A stretch of DNA of 64,000 nucleotides from Hymenobacter arizonensis (GCF_900115775.1 NZ_FOXS01000004.1:1-64000), one strand, 5' to 3'. Shown: positions 1 through 9,034, numbered from the stretch's first letter. Numbers and translations: made by a program. The notes: generated from the letters alone by a model not told the origin.

Positions 1-25
1 ACTAAGTGGCCGAGGGCTTCGCAGC
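1..25 (+). rRNA. 23S ribosomal RNA, extreme 3' end (partial)
   Basis: The first bases (ACTAAGTGGCCGAGGGCTT) match the conserved 3' end of bacterial 23S rRNA, where ACTAAT is followed by a GGTCGAGG-like stretch and then CTT. The rest of the gene lies before the window. The exact 3' end is uncertain by several bases. A 5S gene follows about 130 bases later on the same strand, as expected in an rRNA operon. Confidence 0.75.
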
Positions 26-100
26 TACACTACGGTGTATAGATTTCGTCAAACGCGCAACCAGCGCTTCGTTTTTGTCCCCTTATGTCAACGTTATTGA

Positions 101-143
101 GGGGTGCGTCTTCCGCGAGGAAGAACCAGAACACACGCACCCC
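101..143 (+). other. Pre-5S processing stem in the 23S-5S spacer
   Basis: Bases 101-109 (GGGGTGCGT) pair perfectly with 135-143, and inside this 110-114 pairs with 119-123. The hairpin lies just before the 5S gene. This is the position of a double-stranded substrate for RNase III-type maturation of the rRNA precursor. The pairing is seen in the sequence; the processing role is inferred. Confidence 0.5.
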
Positions 144-151
144 CCGCCAGC

Positions 152-262
152 AATGGTGGCTTTAGCCCGGGTGTTCACCTCTTCCCATTCCGAACAGAGC
201 CGTTAAGCCCCGGTGCGCCTATGGTACTGCCTTCACCGGTGGGAGAGTCGGTCGCCGCCAAC
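152..262 (+). rRNA. rrf: 5S ribosomal RNA
   Basis: The stretch contains the hallmark 5S segment CACCTCTTCCCATTCCGAAC, followed by AGAGCCGTTAAGCCCC and a GGGAGAGTCGGTCGCCGCC end. Terminal helix I is visible: 154-160 (TGGTGGC) pairs with 254-260 (GCCGCCA). The gene is the last in the rRNA operon and sits about 130 bases after the 23S end. The ends are placed from helix I and may be off by one or two bases. Confidence 0.95.
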
Positions 263-278
263 CTTTTTTTACAACCCC

Positions 279-327
279 CGCGCCCCCCGCCCGCCGTCAC
301 CGGCCCGCGGGGGGCGCGCTGCGTTTT
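279..327 (+). terminator. rRNA operon terminator
   Basis: Twelve bases, 279-290 (CGCGCCCCCCGC), pair perfectly with 307-318 around a 16-base loop, and a short T-run follows at 324-327. A T7 run at 264-270 directly after the 5S gene may help. The very GC-rich stem just after 5S fits an intrinsic terminator, although the T-tract after the stem is short. Confidence 0.6.
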
Positions 328-415
328 AGCCTATGCTCATACTTGCAATTGCTCTTGGGTAGCATATTGACTGTTTGGTCTAAAAGTAAGCTGTCGGAGG
401 CTAGTGCAATGTGAG

Positions 416-423
416 TAAATTTG
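416..423 (+). promoter_or_regulatory. Bacteroidota-type -7 box before rodA
   Basis: TAAATTTG is an exact match to the Bacteroidetes sigma-ABfr -7 consensus TAnnTTTG. It lies 26 bases before the GTG start of rodA, so transcription would begin near 430. I see no TTG at the usual -33 spacing, so this is a partial promoter match. Confidence 0.4.
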
Positions 424-448
424 CTTTCCTACCAGTATTTAATTATCT

Positions 449-1744
449 GTGCAAGTATCGCCAGCACGTTATAGTCGGAGTATTGATTGGTTAACTGTGC
501 TCCTGTATGTGGTCCTAGTTAGCATTGGATGGGTATGCATTTATGCATCTAGTTATTCGCCTGAAGCACCTGCTAATCCACTAAGTAGCCTGAGCTTTGA
601 TAAGCTTATGGCTTTTAACTGGTTCAAGCAACTGCTTTGGATTGCTACTGCTGTAGTGCTTGTGGTTGTGCTGCTGGTAGTGGACTATAAGGCTTACGAC
701 ACGCTAGCTTATGCCATGTATGGAGGCATGATTGTGCTTTTGTTGATTACCATGTTTGTAGCCCGACCGATTGCAGGGTCGCGCTCGTGGTTGGAGCTTG
801 GACCGGTGAGGTTGCAACCAGCTGAATTTGCAAAATTTACTACTGCTCTGGCGGCTTCTCGGTTCATGGCCAGTATCAATCTGAGATATCAGAATTGGCG
901 AGACCAGTTGGTTTTGGCTGGCATTACATTGTTGCCTCCTTTGTTAATTGTTGCTTCTAATGAATCGGGCCAAGCGCTGGTGTTTGGCGCATTGTTGCTG
1001 GCTTACTTTCGGGAAGGGATGTCTCCGCTTATTTTGCTGCTGTTGGCGGCGGCGGCGGTCATACTGGTCTTGGCATTACTAGTGCCCAAGCTCTGGTTAA
1101 TAGCAGCTTTTACGCTCATATTGCTCGCCGTATTGGGACTCAGTCGGCGTATTCTGCGCCATCATTTGCCATTGGCAGTTGGCGTGTGGGTGGCAGTGGC
1201 CGGAATGGTGGTAGGGGTTGACTTTTTTTACAATAATCTGCTTCAACCACACCAGCGTCAAAGGATAGAGATTCTAATCAATCCGTCAGCGGACCCACTA
1301 GGCAAGGGATGGAATGTAACGCAAAGCAAAATAGCTATTGGCTCGGGTGGCTTATTAGGCAAGGGTTTCTTGCAGGGCACTCAGACTAAGTTTGATTTCG
1401 TGCCTGAGCAAAGCACTGACTTTATTTTTTGTACAGTAGGTGAAGAGTTTGGTTGGGCGGGCAGCTTCGTTGTTATTCTACTGTATCTAGTTCTCCTCTG
1501 GCGCATTATTCATGTTGCGGAGCGGCAGAAATCGGTTTTTGGTCGGACTTATGGGTACTGCGTTGCCAGCGTACTGTTCTTCCACATGACAGTTAATATG
1601 GGTATGACCATTGGGCTTGCGCCGGTGGTTGGCATTCCGCTTCCTTTTTTTAGTTATGGTGGGTCTTCGTTGTGGTCCTTTACTATACTGCTTTTTAGTT
1701 TGCTAGCACTTGACGCATACCGCAAGCAAGACCTAGTGCGCTAA
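449..1744 (+). CDS. rodA: Peptidoglycan glycosyltransferase RodA (SEDS family)
   Basis: This 431-residue multi-pass inner-membrane protein polymerises lipid II glycan strands for side-wall growth, working with a class B penicillin-binding protein. SEDS hallmarks are present: GSRSWLELG at 110-118, QPAEFAK at 123-129, DPLGKGW from 283 and TDFIF at 324-328. D283 aligns with the proposed catalytic aspartate of E. coli RodA (DPLG). The gene starts with GTG at 449, just after a TAnnTTTG box, and I see no better upstream start. Its stop overlaps the ATG of the next gene by one base, so the two are probably translated together. GC content is visibly lower than in most of the window. FtsW is less likely because the loop motifs match RodA. 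Confidence 0.93.
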   Translation: MQVSPARYSRSIDWLTVLLYVVLVSIGWVCIYASSYSPEAPANPLSSLSFDKLMAFNWFKQLLWIATAVVLVVVLLVVDYKAYDTLAYAMYGGMIVLLLITMFVARPIAGSRSWLELGPVRLQPAEFAKFTTALAASRFMASINLRYQNWRDQLVLAGITLLPPLLIVASNESGQALVFGALLLAYFREGMSPLILLLLAAAAVILVLALLVPKLWLIAAFTLILLAVLGLSRRILRHHLPLAVGVWVAVAGMVVGVDFFYNNLLQPHQRQRIEILINPSADPLGKGWNVTQSKIAIGSGGLLGKGFLQGTQTKFDFVPEQSTDFIFCTVGEEFGWAGSFVVILLYLVLLWRIIHVAERQKSVFGRTYGYCVASVLFFHMTVNMGMTIGLAPVVGIPLPFFSYGGSSLWSFTILLFSLLALDAYRKQDLVR

Positions 1745-3117
1745 TGAAGAATGGGCGAGTACCGGCTTGGGTTTGGGTATTACTGATAGTAGCCCATGCA
1801 GTGGCATTCGCTTGGTCGCTTAGTCATGAAAGCTGGTCTTTTCCAGACACGGATAGGTACTTCCAGGCAGCAGAGAACCTGCGATTACATGGTGAGTTGT
1901 ATGCTCGGCCTTGGTTTGGGAATGTTTCAAATGGGCAATCCGTACAGGAGTACACCATTCGCCCATTAGGGTATCCGCTGGTAGTGTTGGCGCTAGGTAA
2001 CGGGACGGCGCGGCCATTTTTGCTCTTAGCGATACAGAATGTACTGAGCTTACTGAGTATTGCCATCTTATTTAAGTGGTGGGCTGCAAGAGCTCAGGCC
2101 AGCAATGGAAATTGGTTACTACCCATAATTGGGGTACTAAGCTTCCCGACTCAACTTATTTACGCGAACGCGGTGATGAGCGAGGTTGTGCTGCAAACGG
2201 TAGTCTTAACGATGGTAGCAGCAGGACTGGCTTTTATCGAAACCAGAAAAGGCGTCTACTTTATTGCGGTAGCCATCGCTGTGGTGGTAGCAATGCTACT
2301 GAAACCTGTTTTTTATCCTTCAGCAATAATCTTTGGAGGAGCAGGCGCTGTGCTGGCGTGGCAGAGAAGGAAACCGCAACTGGCGCTCATCGGGCTGGTG
2401 CCGGTGGTTGTAATGGGGCTCTATATGGAATGGAATAATGAGCGTACGGGCTACTTCCACTTTTCCAGTATAGCGGATATAAATCTGTTGCATTACAACG
2501 CAGCTGGGGTGGTGAGGCAGGTTGACGGACCTGCAGCAGAGGAAAAATGGGTCGCGGCGGTGCTGTCGGAAGCGAATGCGAAACCAGACTTTGCGTCACG
2601 TCAACATTTTATTCAGAGCCGAGCGAAAGCAGTAATATGGGAGCACCCCGTAGTATATGCAGGGCAGCACTTGCAGGGAATGGTTGCGCTATTCCTGGAC
2701 CCTGGGCGATTTGATATAAGCCAGTTTCTTGGCTTGGAGGCACCGGTTGAGGGTGGGTTCTTAACACAAGCCCGGGCAGGTGGGATATTTCGGGCGATGC
2801 AGCGACTGCCAGTAAGTATGATGGCTTTGCTGGGCCTGATATTAGTGGCAAATAGCATCCGCCTAGTGCTGGCAGTGCGGGGCTTTATACGCCTTGGTAA
2901 TTTTGGGCCAACATTGCGCCGTGGGCGGTGGTTGGCGTTAGCAATTATACTTTATGTTGCATGCTTAACGGGGCCTCTGGGGGCGGCGCGCTTTTTGGTT
3001 CCGATTTGGCCATTGCTTTTGGGCTTGTCCTTAGTAGGGCTAGGCCGGGCACAAGAACCCTTATCGATTCCGTTGCACCCGAAGGAAACGGCGCCAATGG
3101 GTGAAGGTCAAGGCTAG
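1744..3117 (+). CDS. Multi-pass membrane protein, GT-C glycosyltransferase-like
   Basis: This is a 457-residue protein with about ten hydrophobic segments. After the first segment it carries a DxD-like pair (D35-T-D37, in SFPDTDRYFQAAENL), and an IRPLGYP stretch follows. That layout resembles the GT-C fold of ArnT/PMT enzymes, which transfer sugars from lipid carriers on the outer side of the inner membrane. The substrate cannot be read from the sequence. The start ATG overlaps the rodA stop (TAATG), suggesting coupling and perhaps a cell-envelope role. The last 57 bases overlap the 3' end of the gene on the opposite strand. Base composition is low-GC, like rodA. Function is inferred from topology and the loop motif only. 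Confidence 0.7.
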   Translation: MKNGRVPAWVWVLLIVAHAVAFAWSLSHESWSFPDTDRYFQAAENLRLHGELYARPWFGNVSNGQSVQEYTIRPLGYPLVVLALGNGTARPFLLLAIQNVLSLLSIAILFKWWAARAQASNGNWLLPIIGVLSFPTQLIYANAVMSEVVLQTVVLTMVAAGLAFIETRKGVYFIAVAIAVVVAMLLKPVFYPSAIIFGGAGAVLAWQRRKPQLALIGLVPVVVMGLYMEWNNERTGYFHFSSIADINLLHYNAAGVVRQVDGPAAEEKWVAAVLSEANAKPDFASRQHFIQSRAKAVIWEHPVVYAGQHLQGMVALFLDPGRFDISQFLGLEAPVEGGFLTQARAGGIFRAMQRLPVSMMALLGLILVANSIRLVLAVRGFIRLGNFGPTLRRGRWLALAIILYVACLTGPLGAARFLVPIWPLLLGLSLVGLGRAQEPLSIPLHPKETAPMGEGQG

Positions 3118-4134
3118 TGCAGCACTGAAAATGGGCGCGGCCAAGTAGCCCATGCGGCCTAAGTCGCCGGAAAGAAGCATATGCAAGGCTACGACAATCA
3201 ACAAAAGCACTTCTCTAATACCCAAAGAGGCGTAGCTGGATAATGAATTTTCCTGTTGATTGTCCGGCCATAAGCTTATGGGTACGGCTAGGGTAAAAAA
3301 ACCAAATATGCTTAGCAACTCACCTATTCCTTTAAGGGAAGCTGCTCGTGAGAGTGAATAGATAATGTTATCGAAGTGTTCCAGTGCATTTGTGACGGAC
3401 TGACTAGCAGAACTTCCACTATGTTTATTGACGAAGTAATGCACGGCGGCTAGTGCAATCAAGCCCATACTCAACGCCACGGCTTGCTTGGGCCAGCTCA
3501 AGGACTTGCGACCAAACCAGAGCAGCCACGGTAAAAGGAGAAAGAAGGACTCTTTGGCTAAAGGGCCCAGTATTAGCGCTGCTACCAGTGCCCAGTTGCC
3601 GGTTGGGCCGCGGCGGACGCTATAGTAGGCAAGGCTGAATACCAGCAGATAAAGGCTATCGGTGAGGGGAAGCCCTGCCGCATACACAGCCCATCGACTG
3701 GTGAGTAGGGCCAGGATGGCTAGGGCTGCCCCCTCGGCAGTAGCCCCGACGTGGCGGGCACCGTTGAACCAACACGCGGCGGCGGCGGCCACGAGCAAGC
3801 AATTGACCAGATAAAAGCCAAAGCGCAGGGGCCACAATCCCGCTGGACGTTGTGGCCACACCGCGGCATAAACTTTGGCGAGTGGGGCCGCTACGGCGGC
3901 GGCAGCGGCCGGAACCAGAACCCGGTAGCGGTGCGTGACACGTACGCTATCGAAACGCCCGGTAGCCATGCGCAGGTAGCTTCGCGTATCGAGCGAATGC
4001 GAGAAATCGAAGTGCACGTACATCGGGTAGGCAAGGTTAGCCACTGCGGCTATTGCCAAGAGCCACGGCAGTAGCCAGCGGCGCAGCCGAGGTCCTATGT
4101 AAGGCAGCTTCGAAGTCGGCGCGGGGCTAGGCAA
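3061..4134 (-). CDS. Multi-pass membrane protein of unknown function
   Basis: This 357-residue protein has about nine hydrophobic helices. A first-loop motif (SHSLDTRSYLRMATG, with D49) resembles the acidic loop of GT-C-type membrane glycosyltransferases and is reminiscent of the neighbouring 1744-3117 protein, though the two are not obviously homologous over their length. Its start overlaps the end of the upstream gene (4127-5335) by 8 bases on the same strand, which suggests co-transcription. Its 3' end overlaps the convergent gene on the plus strand by 57 bases. I do not recognise a specific family and the enzymatic role is speculative. Confidence 0.65.
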   Translation of the reverse strand: MPSPAPTSKLPYIGPRLRRWLLPWLLAIAAVANLAYPMYVHFDFSHSLDTRSYLRMATGRFDSVRVTHRYRVLVPAAAAAVAAPLAKVYAAVWPQRPAGLWPLRFGFYLVNCLLVAAAAACWFNGARHVGATAEGAALAILALLTSRWAVYAAGLPLTDSLYLLVFSLAYYSVRRGPTGNWALVAALILGPLAKESFFLLLPWLLWFGRKSLSWPKQAVALSMGLIALAAVHYFVNKHSGSSASQSVTNALEHFDNIIYSLSRAASLKGIGELLSIFGFFTLAVPISLWPDNQQENSLSSYASLGIREVLLLIVVALHMLLSGDLGRMGYLAAPIFSAALALTFTHWRRFLRVQRNR

Positions 4135-5335
4135 ACTTGCGGTCGATGAGCTTCAGGAGCTTGTTGACGTGCTCCTCTTTGCGGCTCCAGTCGTAGCGTT
4201 GCGACAGGTCGTCGGTGATGTAGGTACGGGCCTGGTCTGGAGTAGGCAGCGAATCGAGGTGCTGAATAGCCGCATGGTATTCCATGTTCTCGCCGGAAAA
4301 CAACTCGTTGATGAAGCTGAAGCGCTGGTTGATGGAGATGGCTTCGCGCAGGGTTTCAACTTTAGGGCCTGCGCGTTCGGCAGGTGCGGCGGTGGCACGC
4401 AGGGTTTCAGCCAAAGGCGGCGCGGAAGGGTGACCCGCTTTGAGCTTCTCGTGAAGGCGCGCGCTGCTGGCGTCGGCACTGGTAAGAGAAGCGCTGGAAG
4501 CTATAGGGGCAACCGGAGCGGCCACGGGCGTAGCAGGAACTTGAAGAGGCGCTGGAGCAGGCGTCGGAGCTGCTACGAACGTGGGCACGGCTACGACGAT
4601 GGGCTCTGTCGGAGCAGGTTTGGCAACTGGTGTGGGCGTGGGAGCTGGCTCGGGCTCGGCCTGGGGCGGCGTGAGAACAGGAGCGGTAGTGGCAGACACC
4701 GGGCCATCTTCCAGCAAGTCGGCGGTGGTGAGGGGAAGCAGCGTGCTGAACTCCTCTACGAGGCGCTGCATGGGCTGATGAGCCTTGTAGTTGGTTGCGT
4801 GGTAGAGCTCGAAGCGCTGGGTCAGAAAATCGTTGCTGAGGTCACCAGTGCTGGTCAGGCTGTCTACGAAGCCTTGGTAAAAGGTTTTGTAGACGTCGAT
4901 GTAACGCAGGTTGTCGCGGAGGCTGGTCAGGGATGAAAAGTCACCAGTGCCTAGCAGCAAGCGCTGAAAGCTGCCAACGGGGTCGGCCACCATCCCAAGC
5001 GAGTCGCCAATGGCTTGCGCCAATAAGGGCTCGAAAGAAGCGCGGCTCAAGCTAATGTGGCGCGACAGGATGTTCATGAACTGCGTAAGGGCAGCCTGGA
5101 CAGCAGGGGCTTCAAACTCAAAATAAGGGCTGCGCAAGCGGGCCGTTTCGGCCTGCCATTGGCCCAATAGCTGGCGCACTACCAGCAGGTTAACTTGGCG
5201 TATGGGCGTGAATTTGAGTACTGCAGGGCCATCAAGGGTGGCGGTGGGCTCGGAGTCGAAGTGCTGGTCGCAGAGGCGAGTGGCCAAGCGGCGACCGTAT
5301 TGCGCGCACTTGGCGAGGCTATATTTGTCGTTCAT
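4127..5335 (-). CDS. Conserved two-domain protein of unknown function
   Basis: This 402-residue cytoplasmic-looking protein has no signal peptide or membrane segment. Residues about 1-205 form a helical domain. Residues about 210-300 are a Pro/Ala/Thr-rich low-complexity linker. The last about 90 residues (from ETLREAISINQRF to the end) form a compact helical module with FINELFSGEN and RYDWS. From memory, similar short modules end several conserved Bacteroidota proteins of unknown role. The gene is divergent from the ferredoxin at 5373 with only 37 bases between them, and it overlaps the following membrane protein by 8 bases. No catalytic motif is visible. Confidence 0.7.
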   Translation of the reverse strand: MNDKYSLAKCAQYGRRLATRLCDQHFDSEPTATLDGPAVLKFTPIRQVNLLVVRQLLGQWQAETARLRSPYFEFEAPAVQAALTQFMNILSRHISLSRASFEPLLAQAIGDSLGMVADPVGSFQRLLLGTGDFSSLTSLRDNLRYIDVYKTFYQGFVDSLTSTGDLSNDFLTQRFELYHATNYKAHQPMQRLVEEFSTLLPLTTADLLEDGPVSATTAPVLTPPQAEPEPAPTPTPVAKPAPTEPIVVAVPTFVAAPTPAPAPLQVPATPVAAPVAPIASSASLTSADASSARLHEKLKAGHPSAPPLAETLRATAAPAERAGPKVETLREAISINQRFSFINELFSGENMEYHAAIQHLDSLPTPDQARTYITDDLSQRYDWSRKEEHVNKLLKLIDRKFA

Positions 5336-5372
5336 AAAAAGGCCGGGTTTCGGTGGCCGAAGTTAGGCATAA

Positions 5373-5693
5373 ATGGCCCTGTTGACGATTGAAAACTTAC
5401 CGGGAGCATCCGTGGAGGTGCCCGCCGGGACTACTTTACTGGCTGCAATACAGGCTGCCGGATACGATTGGATGCATGCCTGCGGTGCCAAGGGGCGGTG
5501 TACCACCTGCCGTTTGCAAGTGAGCAGCGGCTTGGAAAAGCTAAGTCCGCCTACCGACGCCGAACTCCGGTATCGGGCGGCCGGCCGGCTGCTTGCCAAC
5601 GAGCGGCTGACGTGCCAGGCACGCCTGCTAGAGGGATCAGTAAGCGGCCGCGTGCCCGAAGCCACAAAGCTGCCACACGTGCAGTACGGCTAA
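5373..5693 (+). CDS. [2Fe-2S] ferredoxin
   Basis: A 106-residue electron carrier with cluster ligands in the order C-x5-C-x2-C-x34-C (ACGAKGRCTTC, then a later RLTCQ). The x5 spacing is that of adrenodoxin or bacterial ISC-type ferredoxins rather than the x4 of plant-type ones. It is soluble, with no signal peptide. It stands alone on the plus strand with no obvious reductase partner. A second ferredoxin with the same ligand spacing is encoded at 41150-41485, so the two may serve different partners. Confidence 0.88.
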   Translation: MALLTIENLPGASVEVPAGTTLLAAIQAAGYDWMHACGAKGRCTTCRLQVSSGLEKLSPPTDAELRYRAAGRLLANERLTCQARLLEGSVSGRVPEATKLPHVQYG

Positions 5694-5863
5694 CGCTTGA
5701 GGCTGGATAACCAAAATTGTTGACCCGCTAGTGCGGCCAGCCCAACGACAGGCGGTCAGAGCGTTTGCGTGACCAACCCTTTTTATTGGGCGGGAAAGAG
5801 GCCACGTGCTGTGCGGTTCGTTCCTAACTTTAGGTTTCCAAACCTCCCAAGCCCGCCTGTATT

Positions 5864-6490
5864 TTGTTTATTGAACCCCGCGTTGGTAATCGTCACAACG
5901 CCCCTCGCCGGGGCTGGATAGAAGTAGTGTGCGGCTCTATGTTTTCGGGCAAAACCGAAGAACTGATTCGCCGCCTCACCCGCGCCCGTATTGCCCGGCA
6001 GCAGGTCGAAATTTTCAAGCCCGCTGTGGATACCCGCTACGATGTGGAGGACGTGGTAAGCCACAATGCCGCCCGCATCCGGTCGACGCCGGTGGCCATT
6101 CCGTCGGAAATTCTGCTGCTTGCCGCTGGGTCCGATGTGGTGGGCATCGACGAAGGCCAGTTTTTTGATGATTCGCTGGTCGACGTCTGCCTGCAATTGG
6201 CCAATAACGGCACCCGCGTTATCGTGGCCGGGTTGGACATGGACTACCTCGGCCGTCCGTTTGGACCCATGCCTGCTCTGCTGGCCACGGCCGAATATGT
6301 GACCAAAGTGCACGCCGTGTGCGTGTGCTGCGGCGAAATAGCGTCTTATTCTTATCGGATTGCCGCAAGCGAAAGCCAGGTGCTGCTCGGCGAGACAGAT
6401 TCTTACGAAGCTCGCTGCCGGCCGTGCTTTTTGGCCGGCATGCAAGCCAAAGCCCCCGCCCCAGAGGTGCGCTCAACCGCAACGCACTAA
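5864..6490 (+). CDS. tdk: Thymidine kinase
   Basis: This enzyme phosphorylates thymidine to dTMP with ATP in pyrimidine salvage. The 208-residue protein has the P-loop GSMFSGKT at 24-31, the acidic GIDEGQF segment (D96, E97), and two cysteine pairs (CVCCG and CRPC) that form the structural zinc ribbon of type II thymidine kinases. The start used here is TTG at 5864, giving the N-terminus MFIEPRVG, which resembles other Bacteroidota Tdk proteins; there is no ATG before the P-loop. A near-consensus -7 box (TAACTTTA, 5825-5832) lies upstream. Confidence 0.92.
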   Translation: MFIEPRVGNRHNAPRRGWIEVVCGSMFSGKTEELIRRLTRARIARQQVEIFKPAVDTRYDVEDVVSHNAARIRSTPVAIPSEILLLAAGSDVVGIDEGQFFDDSLVDVCLQLANNGTRVIVAGLDMDYLGRPFGPMPALLATAEYVTKVHAVCVCCGEIASYSYRIAASESQVLLGETDSYEARCRPCFLAGMQAKAPAPEVRSTATH

Positions 6491-6559
6491 AGCGCTGGGC
6501 CAAGCGTTGGCAAAGACAGCCTTGCTGCTTCTACTTTACTCGTGTTTTTTGCTGAGCGT

Positions 6560-8944
6560 ATGTTGCACCTTTTCCGTTGTTTGTTGGGGTTGATTGGCCT
6601 GTTGTGTTGTGCAGAAACAGCTTGGGCACAAAGCACTGCGGGCTACGGCGACTGGCAGCTACACTTACCCACCAACCGCCCTTTGCGCGTGGCTGATGCT
6701 GACGACCGCGTGTACGTAGCGACCGAAGATGCCTTTTACTTTCTGGATAAGAAACTCAATACCACCCAAGTGCTTTCGCGCCGCGATGGGTTGAATGATG
6801 TGGGAGTTGCGGCGTTGGCTTACGATTCGGTGACGCGACAAACGATATTGGCTTATCGAAACACTAACATCGATATTCTGCAGGCCAATGGCCGCGTGCG
6901 CAACCTCAACGACGTGCTGCGCAAGACGATTCAGGGGGCCAAAGAAGTCAATAACCTATCTGTGGGCGGCGGGAAAGCCTATTTATCGACAAGCTTTGGC
7001 CTGGTTGTAATTGACTTGGTGAAGATTGAAGTCACCGATACGTATAGCAATATTGGGCCCGGAGGCACGACGGTAGCCGTGTATGATGCTGCCGTAGCCA
7101 ACGGTGCCTTGTTTGCCGCTACCTCGGTGGGCCTCATGCGGGGCTCGTTGAGCAGCAATCTCTTGGATTTTCGCAGCTGGACTATCTACCGGCCCGTGCC
7201 AGTGGGCGCCCCTACTGCCCGGCCCGTTTATGGAACTCTTACCGCATACGCGGGGCAGGTGTATGCGGGAGTTGAGGGAACGGGAATGGCAGTGTATAAA
7301 TTTTTGCCTGCCAGCAGCCCTACCGCCCTGGGCTCCTGGCAAGCCATCCCTAACACTTCTGCTACGCAGTTTCGGCGGTTGCGCACCAGCAGCATAGGGG
7401 TGTTTGTCATCGACGACAATTCAGGAGTGCGCCGTATCGACTTGAGCGGAGCGGTAACGACCGTGGTGCCCCCCACTGGCGGCACTAGCATTCTGGATGC
7501 CGTACGCACACGCGATGGCAGCTTTTTCGTGGCCAATTTGCAAAACGGCTTGGAGCGGGTACGGCCCGGCACCAACCAGCCCGCCGAACGGTTTGTAGCC
7601 AATGGCCCCGAAACCCGGTTGGCTTTTAGTATTTTAGCTGACGCTCGCACCAACAAGGTCAATGTGTTTACGGGAGGATATTCGGAGCGCTACGCACCTT
7701 CGGGAATGCGGTCTGGGTTCTATGAGTTTTCTAATGGGCAGTGGACCAATTTCACGGCCAATGCATTGCCGCGGGCAACGGATTACCCCAACCCACTCAG
7801 CCCCTCGCGGGGAACCCGCACGCCGGATGGCACCCTGTATGTGGGCTCCAACGGGGGCGGCCTAATGGAGTGGAAAGGCCCGGGTGATTTTCGCCTGTTC
7901 GGGGTAGGAACGCCAGCGGGTAGCCCCTTCATCGGCACCTTCGGCGATGTAAACCGGGCAGAAGTGACCGATTTGGCCGCTGATGCTGACGGGAAGGTAT
8001 GGGTGGTCAATCGGCATCTGTCGGCCAATACGTCGGGCTTGTTCATCCTGGACCCGGTGGCTAACACGTGGCGTACCATTCCGTGGGTGTTCGGGCTTGA
8101 AACGCTGGAGCGCATTGCACTGGACGATGCCGGGTACGCCTGGGTTTCGGTGGCGCGTAAAACCGACCCTACCAACGCTCCCCTGGGTATTTTCGTCATC
8201 GACCCGGCCCTTACCAACCCCAAGCCACCCCGCTTCTTCACAACGGCCAGCGGTTTGCCGGATAACCAAATCTATGAGCTGGCCAAGGACCGCCGTGGAA
8301 ACATGTGGGCAGCCACAAGCAAGGGCGTGGCCGTATTCAATGACCCCAACGGGCCGTTCGACCCCTCTACTCAGTTTGTACTGCCGCTCGTGCCCCAAGG
8401 TGATGGGAAAGCATTCCCGACCTTGTTTAGCGAGGCCGTGCGCACCCTGGCGGTGGACGGCGGCGACCGCAAGTGGTTCGGGACCGACAATGGCCTGTGG
8501 CTTTTCAGCCCCGATGCCGACGAGGCCCTGTTTCACTTCACGACGGCCAATAGTCCGTTGCCCTCCAACCGCATCGTGGATGTGAAGGTGAACAACAAAA
8601 CGGGCGAAGTATGGGTAGCAACGGATGCCGGGGTAGTAGCTTACCGTGGCTCAGCCAGCATCACAGAAGGCGCCCCGCAGTGCGCGAAGGTTTCGCCTAA
8701 CCCCGTCCGGCCCGAGTTTGCGGGTACTATGGGCATTAGCGGGCTCGCTAATGACGCCCTGGTAAAGATTACCGATGTAGCCGGGCACCTCGTATACGCC
8801 ACCAAGGCCAACGGCGGCACCGTGACCTGGAACATGACCAACCCCAACGGTCAGCGGGTTCGCTCCGGGGTGTACCTCGTCATGTCGTCGGATGCCGATG
8901 GCAAAAATACCTGCGTAAGCAAAGTGGCCGTGCTGAGCAAGTAG
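6560..8944 (+). CDS. porZ: PorZ-like T9SS attachment-complex protein (beta-propeller)
   Basis: This exported protein has about 795 residues. The ATG at 6560 gives a clean signal peptide (MLHLFRCLLGLIGLLCC, cleavage near AWAQ); an in-frame GTG at 6542 is less likely. The body holds two-component-regulator-propeller-type repeats such as DNQIYELAKDRRGNMWAAT and KWFGTDNGLWLF. The last about 85 residues (from CAKVSPNPVRPEF, with GVYLV near the end) form a type A T9SS C-terminal domain. That architecture is PorZ, which works with PorU, PorV and PorQ at the cell surface to process and anchor T9SS cargo. recO follows 90 bases downstream. A generic propeller protein with a T9SS tail is the alternative. 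Confidence 0.8.
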   Translation: MLHLFRCLLGLIGLLCCAETAWAQSTAGYGDWQLHLPTNRPLRVADADDRVYVATEDAFYFLDKKLNTTQVLSRRDGLNDVGVAALAYDSVTRQTILAYRNTNIDILQANGRVRNLNDVLRKTIQGAKEVNNLSVGGGKAYLSTSFGLVVIDLVKIEVTDTYSNIGPGGTTVAVYDAAVANGALFAATSVGLMRGSLSSNLLDFRSWTIYRPVPVGAPTARPVYGTLTAYAGQVYAGVEGTGMAVYKFLPASSPTALGSWQAIPNTSATQFRRLRTSSIGVFVIDDNSGVRRIDLSGAVTTVVPPTGGTSILDAVRTRDGSFFVANLQNGLERVRPGTNQPAERFVANGPETRLAFSILADARTNKVNVFTGGYSERYAPSGMRSGFYEFSNGQWTNFTANALPRATDYPNPLSPSRGTRTPDGTLYVGSNGGGLMEWKGPGDFRLFGVGTPAGSPFIGTFGDVNRAEVTDLAADADGKVWVVNRHLSANTSGLFILDPVANTWRTIPWVFGLETLERIALDDAGYAWVSVARKTDPTNAPLGIFVIDPALTNPKPPRFFTTASGLPDNQIYELAKDRRGNMWAATSKGVAVFNDPNGPFDPSTQFVLPLVPQGDGKAFPTLFSEAVRTLAVDGGDRKWFGTDNGLWLFSPDADEALFHFTTANSPLPSNRIVDVKVNNKTGEVWVATDAGVVAYRGSASITEGAPQCAKVSPNPVRPEFAGTMGISGLANDALVKITDVAGHLVYATKANGGTVTWNMTNPNGQRVRSGVYLVMSSDADGKNTCVSKVAVLSK

Positions 8945-9034
8945 CAGCCCCGAGGGCTCAGCCGCTTGTGGGTTGCCAGCGTGGGCATGGCGAGCAGCGC
9001 GGCGTTACAAGAAGGAGCCAGTTTCTCAAACTTT

